This document shows, piece by piece, positions 59,799 through 64,000 of a stretch of DNA of 64,000 bases. The notes beneath the pieces were generated by a model. The model ran no database searches. It was given only the letters and a program-made list of their open reading frames with translations, and was not told where the DNA came from. The DNA is from SIG603 sp964369415. GTDB lineage: Bacteria; Bacillota; Clostridia; Oscillospirales; Acutalibacteraceae. The translations under genes were made by a program, and so were the position numbers. Positions within the stretch are counted from its first letter, which is position 1; the number at the start of each line of letters is the position of its first letter. The stretch spans positions 1 through 64,000 of the forward strand of contig CAYJFP010000010.1 in the NCBI GenBank assembly GCA_964369415.1, written 5' to 3'.

Positions 59799-60995
59799 TC
59801 ACGGTGTATTAAGTGTTCCGTCTGTCACTCTTGTTTGTGTCCACTCTGTAACTCTTGTAACCGCTGGGTATTTCGCCGCTAATTCTTCGTTAATATCCAT
59901 ACCAAGACCTGGTTTGTCGTTTACATATACATAGCCATCTTTAAGCTCAGGACAACCTGGGAACATCTCTTTTGTAAGATCGCTAAAACCTGTCCATTCC
60001 TGTATTCCAAAGTTCTTAGTATTAATAGAAAGCTGTACATTAGCCACATGACCTACTGGAGATACATCGCCTGGTCCATGCCATGCTGTTCTAATGCCAA
60101 AGTGCTCGCCAAAAATCGCAAGCTTTTTAGCAGGAGTAATTCCGCCTATTTGGCTGATATGTATTCTTATAAAGTCTAAAAGTCTGTTCGTTATTAGATA
60201 ATCCCACTCTTTAGGATTATTATAGAGTTCTCCTATAGCAATCGGAACTGCCACTTGTTGCCTTACCATTTTCAGCCATTCGCTTTGTTCTGGTGAGAAC
60301 AAGTCTTCTAAGAAGAACAAATCATATTTTTCAAGCTTTTTAGCCATTCTAACGGCTTCTATCGCCGGAAGTCTCTCATGGACATCGTGTAAAAAGTGAA
60401 CGTCATAACCAAAGCGATTTCTCATGTAATCAAAAAGCTCTATCGTTTTTGAAATATATTTATCAGGTGCATAATATACGCCGTCTTTTGCCCCCTCTGG
60501 TTTGTTCATCTCAAGAGTTTTACTTCCGTATCCACCCCACTGAATACGCACATGGCTCAATTTATTATCAATGTAACTTTGAACTTTGTCTCCGATTTCC
60601 TCAAGTGTATTTCCGTCGGCATGCATGTAAACAGCGGCACCCTCACGGCTTTTTCCACCTAGCAAATCATAAACAGGCATATTGGCCATCTTACCTTTAA
60701 TATCCCAAAGGGCCATGTCGACTCCTGAAATAGCATTATTTGTAATCGGTCCGTTTCTCCAATATGAATTATTGTTCATAAGCTGCCAAATGTCTTCTAT
60801 ATCAGCAACATTTCTGCCCCTAAGAAGCGGGTCAAAATACTCCTCGACCACACATTTTACCGCAAGTTCACGGTACGCAAAAGTAGCACATCCAAGTCCG
60901 TATAAACCAGGCTCGCTTGTCTCAACTTTTACAACTATCAAATTGATGTTTTCAGGCGCTGTTAAAATCGCCTTCACCTTAGTAATTGTTACCAT
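59799..60995 (-). CDS. manD: Mannonate dehydratase family enolase-superfamily enzyme
   Basis: A 398-aa enzyme of the ManD/RspA family, which dehydrates D-mannonate or D-gluconate. Seen: MVTITKVKAILTAPENINL start, WRNGPITNNAISGVDMALWDIKGK, VRIQWGG, HDVHERL (Asp-x-His), metal ligands in FLEDLFSPEQ and AIGELYNN, and AWHGPGDVSPVGH. ATG at 60995 has GAGGGAT upstream. Many ManD-like proteins have low activity and specificity varies, so the substrate is open. First gene of the operon. Confidence 0.9.
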   Translation of the reverse strand: MVTITKVKAILTAPENINLIVVKVETSEPGLYGLGCATFAYRELAVKCVVEEYFDPLLRGRNVADIEDIWQLMNNNSYWRNGPITNNAISGVDMALWDIKGKMANMPVYDLLGGKSREGAAVYMHADGNTLEEIGDKVQSYIDNKLSHVRIQWGGYGSKTLEMNKPEGAKDGVYYAPDKYISKTIELFDYMRNRFGYDVHFLHDVHERLPAIEAVRMAKKLEKYDLFFLEDLFSPEQSEWLKMVRQQVAVPIAIGELYNNPKEWDYLITNRLLDFIRIHISQIGGITPAKKLAIFGEHFGIRTAWHGPGDVSPVGHVANVQLSINTKNFGIQEWTGFSDLTKEMFPGCPELKDGYVYVNDKPGLGMDINEELAAKYPAVTRVTEWTQTRVTDGTLNTP

Positions 60996-61042
60996 ATAAT
61001 TATCCCTCATTTAATTTATTTTTATTCGTTACTTCTTTGTCG

Positions 61043-61071
61043 ATTATACAACAATAAATTATCCTTTTCAA
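61043..61071 (-). promoter_or_regulatory. manD operon promoter
   Basis: On the - strand TTGAAA (61066-61071), 17-bp spacer, TATAAT (61043-61048). Confidence 0.8.
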
Positions 61072-61156
61072 GGTGTATATTTATCGAAAATAGGTGTCAT
61101 TTTTATGCTAATATGAAATATTACTTTTCAAAACTGCTACTAAAATACTTTTTCGC

Positions 61157-61189
61157 AAAAAAAGACCTAAGATGCTTCACACCCTAGGT
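61157..61189 (-). terminator. Terminator of the sulfur operon
   Basis: ACCTA/TAGGT stem continuing through GGTGT/GCATC with G-T pairs (61165-61189), then seven T on the - strand. Confidence 0.8.
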
Positions 61190-61206
61190 ACTTTTCAGTC
61201 TAAAAT

Positions 61207-62157
61207 TTAGCAAGTAGCTCCGCCGACCAAATGCAGCTGAGCATCGATAATCTCTTGCTTTCTATCTAAAATTTCATCAGAAATTATTTGTGCATTTACA
61301 GATTCAAAGCCAATTCTTTCAATAGTATCTGAGAATCTTTCACCTGTAAGGCCTTGTTCTCTAAACAGTAGAATTGCTTTTTCAACGGCACTTAGTGCCT
61401 CTTCTTTACTTGTAAACACTTTTGTGATTAGTTGACCGTGAGCAACACTTTTGCCCCAACGGCCACCGATGTAAATTTTAAAACCAGGTGTGCCTGTCTC
61501 GATAGCGTCAAAATGACATTTACCAACACAACGACCGCAGTTATTACAATTTTCACCAATTTCGAGTATCCCATCTACTACTTTTGCACATTTAATCGGA
61601 CATGCGGCCTCAACACCACACACTTTACATCCGCTACAAAAATCTTCATCAAAATTCGGAACCAACTGTCCGATAATACCGATATCATTTAAATCAGGTT
61701 TAACGCAGTTATTTGGACATCCGCCAACTGCAATTTTAAATTTATGAGGAAGTAAAACTGTTCTGTATCCTTCATAAAATCTGTCATGAATTTCTTCAGA
61801 TATTCCAAAAGTATCACATAGACCATATTGACATGTAGTTCCCTTACAAGCAACTATCGGACGAACCTTAGAGCCTGTTCCGCCTGTTTTAAGCCCCGCT
61901 TTTGCAATATACTCTCTGAATTTTTCTATGTTGTCATAATGAATACCTTGTACTTCAATAGTAAGTCTTGTTGTAAATGTAACTATTCCATTTCCAAAAA
62001 GCTCTGCCGCCTCACCAATAACTTTTTGTTGCTCGGCTGTAATCTTTCCATTAATTGTAATAATTCTACCTGAAAAATTATCTGTTCCTTTGTTGCTTAA
62101 AAAACCAAGACCTTTTACTCTTTTTTCATCTAAAGCGCTAATTGTTAGTGCTGCCAT
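61207..62157 (-). CDS. Small sulfite/nitrite reductase-like Fe-S protein with ferredoxin domain
   Basis: 316 aa. Seen: an N-terminal ferredoxin-like half-domain (VTFTTRLTIEVQGI), a siroheme/[4Fe-4S]-type set C104, C109 (KGTTC), C147 and C151 (GGCPNNC), and an inserted 2x[4Fe-4S] domain with C174, C177, C180, C186/C190 and C204, C207, C210, C214. The layout matches AsrC-like or dissimilatory-type small sulfite reductases (group known to bind siroheme). No asrA or asrB is near. It follows the CoA-disulfide-reductase-like gene by 21 bp, so sulfur compounds are the likely substrates. Confidence 0.83.
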   Translation of the reverse strand: MAALTISALDEKRVKGLGFLSNKGTDNFSGRIITINGKITAEQQKVIGEAAELFGNGIVTFTTRLTIEVQGIHYDNIEKFREYIAKAGLKTGGTGSKVRPIVACKGTTCQYGLCDTFGISEEIHDRFYEGYRTVLLPHKFKIAVGGCPNNCVKPDLNDIGIIGQLVPNFDEDFCSGCKVCGVEAACPIKCAKVVDGILEIGENCNNCGRCVGKCHFDAIETGTPGFKIYIGGRWGKSVAHGQLITKVFTSKEEALSAVEKAILLFREQGLTGERFSDTIERIGFESVNAQIISDEILDRKQEIIDAQLHLVGGATC

Positions 62158-62178
62158 AATTTTCTACCTCTCTTTTCC

Positions 62179-63807
62179 TTATAATTTTATTTTTGTAAAA
62201 TACGTACCAGCTTCCAGAACAAGTGTATTATTATAACCATTGTAGTCAAGCTTGTTTTGTGCCATGTAGGCACGTCTTCCTCTTGTACAAACTAAGAGTA
62301 GTTTGTCGTCTTTATTATATTTATCAAAATCTTCACCAATTTCGCTTAAATTGATAAAATCTGCATTTTGAATTGAAGGCGCTTTTGATATATCAAGCAC
62401 TTTATACTCTGACAAGTCAAGATTTTCAAATTCGCTTGGTGTAACAGTTTTGAACTTTCCATCCATTTTATTTACTAACACATTGATAGCATGTGATAAC
62501 GGATGTATCGCAGTCGAAAATGGAGGTGCATATGCAAAGTCTAAATTCTGCATGCTATCCACCGTAGCACCTAAGGAAACAGCTGTAACGATAATATCAG
62601 TAATTTTATCTACACCATAGTTTCCTATTACTTGTACTCCAAGCAGTTTTCTGCTATCTTTATCTGCAGTAAGTTTTATTATAACCGCTCCTGCATCAGG
62701 ATAGTAATGAGCCTTATCATCGACCGCCACAATAACTGTTTCAACATTTAGCCACGCATTTTTCGCCGCAGTTTCTGTAAATCCTGTGCAACCGACATTT
62801 ATATTACCAGGAAGTTTTGCAATGCTTGTTCCTAAAACACCCAAATAGTTTTGCCCACTAGACATCATGTTTTTTGCAAGTACTCTACCTGCAATATTCG
62901 CAGTAGATCCCATCGGAGACCAAGTTTTACCACCTTTTAGCCTACTGTTTACATATGCGCAGTCACCGACTGCGTAAATATCTTTAATATTTGTTTCTAA
63001 GTTATCATTTGTTAAAATAATCCCATTTTCGGTTTCGACTCCACTGCCTTCTAAAAATTCAGTATTTGCCTTAATGCCCATGGCAAGAACTACTGCATCT
63101 GCCTTAATAGGTCTTTTGCTTGTCATCACTTTCTCAACTTTACCGTTTCCGCCAATGCTTTCTATCGATACACCTGTCATTGCCATAACGCCAGCCTCTG
63201 CCATTTTAGTCTCTAAGTAATCACTAATTTCTTTATCAAGTACATTCGATAAAATATTCGGCGCCATGTCGATTATCGTTGCCCTTATACCTTGAGCATC
63301 AAGATTTTCGGCAATTTCAAGACCTATAAACCCGCCACCTACAACAACTGCTCTTTTTATCTCGCCGCTTTCCACAGCTTCTCTCATAGAAATCGCATCT
63401 TCCGGTGTCCTCATTACAAAAACATTTTTTAAGTCTACACCATCAATATTTGGAACAAAGGCTGATGCACCACTAGCAATGACCAATTTATCGTATGAAT
63501 AAACCTTTTCTTCACCATTTTCTAAAGTTTTTGCCGTTATAGTCTTGTCACTCGGATTAACCTTTACAACTTCAGTTTCCGTTATAACTTTAGCTCCAGT
63601 TAGCCCTTCAAACGCTTTTGGCGTATTTACTATAAGCTCTGATTTTTCTTCTATAACTTTACCGACATAATAAGGCAAGCCACAACCTGCATAGGAAATA
63701 TTTTTCCCTTTAGTTATAATAGTTACCTCGGCACTTCTATCTTCACGTTTTAGTTTAGCTGCAACTTTTGTACCAGCGGCTACACCACCTATAATTAATA
63801 CTTTCAT
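62179..63807 (-). CDS. CoA-disulfide/NADH-dependent persulfide reductase with rhodanese domain
   Basis: 542 aa. Seen: FAD motif GGVAAGTK (residues 7-14), the single redox cysteine C42 in SYAGCGLPYYVG, NAD motif VVGGGFIGLE, a second FAD motif DIYAVGDCAYV, the dimerisation domain with HYYPDAGA and FAYAPPFS, and a C-terminal rhodanese domain (about 455-542) with active cysteine C507 in VCTRGRRAY. The fusion is the CoADR-Rhd type that reduces CoA persulfide or polysulfide. AGGTGCGATA precedes the ATG. Divergent from a LysR regulator that likely controls it. Confidence 0.92.
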   Translation of the reverse strand: MKVLIIGGVAAGTKVAAKLKREDRSAEVTIITKGKNISYAGCGLPYYVGKVIEEKSELIVNTPKAFEGLTGAKVITETEVVKVNPSDKTITAKTLENGEEKVYSYDKLVIASGASAFVPNIDGVDLKNVFVMRTPEDAISMREAVESGEIKRAVVVGGGFIGLEIAENLDAQGIRATIIDMAPNILSNVLDKEISDYLETKMAEAGVMAMTGVSIESIGGNGKVEKVMTSKRPIKADAVVLAMGIKANTEFLEGSGVETENGIILTNDNLETNIKDIYAVGDCAYVNSRLKGGKTWSPMGSTANIAGRVLAKNMMSSGQNYLGVLGTSIAKLPGNINVGCTGFTETAAKNAWLNVETVIVAVDDKAHYYPDAGAVIIKLTADKDSRKLLGVQVIGNYGVDKITDIIVTAVSLGATVDSMQNLDFAYAPPFSTAIHPLSHAINVLVNKMDGKFKTVTPSEFENLDLSEYKVLDISKAPSIQNADFINLSEIGEDFDKYNKDDKLLLVCTRGRRAYMAQNKLDYNGYNNTLVLEAGTYFTKIKL

Positions 63808-63836
63808 TATCGCACCTCACTTTTTAAAGTGTTTTT

Positions 63837-63903
63837 ATTATAACACTTGATTGATATAAATAAAAGTGATATTATTTAATAATAACTATCGGTAAATCCG
63901 ATA
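63837..63903 (-). promoter_or_regulatory. Sulfur operon promoter with LysR-type box
   Basis: TATAAT (63837-63842, - strand) with a poor -35, and upstream the dyad TATCGGTAAATCCGATA (63887-63903), a perfect 6-bp palindrome containing T-N11-A (63889-63901). Its centre is about 65 bp upstream of the predicted start, the classic LysR recognition position. Confidence 0.7.
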
Positions 63904-63927
63904 CATTTTTAAACAAGAGGTAATAGT

Positions 63928-64000
63928 ATGACCATTAGGCATTTAAGAATTTTTCTAGAAGTTTCAATCTATAAAAACATGAGTAAAGCAGCTGAAAGCT
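63928..64000 (+). CDS. LysR-family transcriptional regulator, N-terminal part only
   Basis: The first 24 codons are visible before the window ends. MTIRHLRIFLEV followed by NMSKAAES is the start of the LysR winged helix-turn-helix (helix 1, then the SKAA turn). AGAGG lies 7 nt before the ATG. It is divergent from the CoADR-rhodanese and sulfite-reductase-like genes and a typical LysR box lies between them, so it probably senses a sulfur compound and controls both directions (inference). Confidence 0.85.
   Translation, partial: MTIRHLRIFLEVSIYKNMSKAAES

Overview
The window is AT-rich chromosomal DNA from a low-GC, anaerobic Firmicute, most likely a Clostridia (Lachnospirales-like) bacterium. 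The basis is the mraZ-rsmH-ftsL-pbpB-mraY-ftsW-murG-murA-ftsQ-ftsZ cluster, clostridial-type single-chain glycyl-tRNA synthetase, a two-subunit-type Fe-S fumarase/tartrate dehydratase piece, anaerobic NrdG, strong AAAGGAGG Shine-Dalgarno sites and near-consensus sigma-A promoters. A run of ten N at 51792-51801 shows it is a draft or metagenome assembly. Species cannot be given from sequence alone.

Layout. 26-3366 (+): an unknown protein, then a ThuA-like protein, a Gfo/Idh/MocA oxidoreductase and a small M24 peptidase-fold protein, probably one sugar-related operon. 3421-6099 (-): pgi, a P-loop protein and fba (glycolysis). 6219-7584: divergent pyridoxal/pyridoxamine kinase and an unknown gene with back-to-back promoters. 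7602-9479 (-): NusG-domain-II protein, Gx transporter and ApbE flavin transferase. 9567-10958 (+): FAD dehydrogenase. 11005-15655 (-): recA-recX-rimO-pgsA-hydrolase. 15768-17467 (-): CDF metal transporter and an orphan fumarase beta subunit. 17555-28888 (-): the division and cell wall cluster, read mraZ to ftsZ, with several internal regulatory structures. 29131-34598 (-): coaD/rsmD, uvrC, ptsH, trmD/rimM. 34789-36542 (+): zinc-ribbon membrane protein and AI-2E-family permease. 36590-39630 (-): an isolated phage packaging cassette (small protein, TerS-like fragment, intact TerL, intact portal) with its own promoter and terminators and no other phage genes. 39773-44509 (-): RND exporter with a large coiled-coil insert, followed by pyrE. 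44676-46720 (-): Cys-rich unknown protein and glyQS. 46898-50523 (+): heterodimeric ABC exporter. 50651-52968 (-): PEP carboxykinase (broken by the N gap) and nrdG. 53078-57485 (-): a secreted cysteine-peptidase-like protein and a large surface protein. 57995-60995 (-): mannonate-dehydratase-like enzyme, SDR, lactonase. 61207-63807 (-): small sulfite-reductase-like protein and CoA-disulfide/persulfide reductase with rhodanese domain, with a divergent LysR regulator starting at 63928 and cut by the window end.

No tRNA, rRNA, CRISPR array, insertion sequence or integrase was recognised. The best candidates for new biology are the stand-alone terminase-portal cassette behind a strong leader hairpin, the structured T8-ending leader in front of pbpB, the LexA-like and MraZ-like sites in front of mraZ, the RND pump with a built-in coiled coil, and the ordered 11-bp direct repeats in front of the secreted cysteine-peptidase-like gene.
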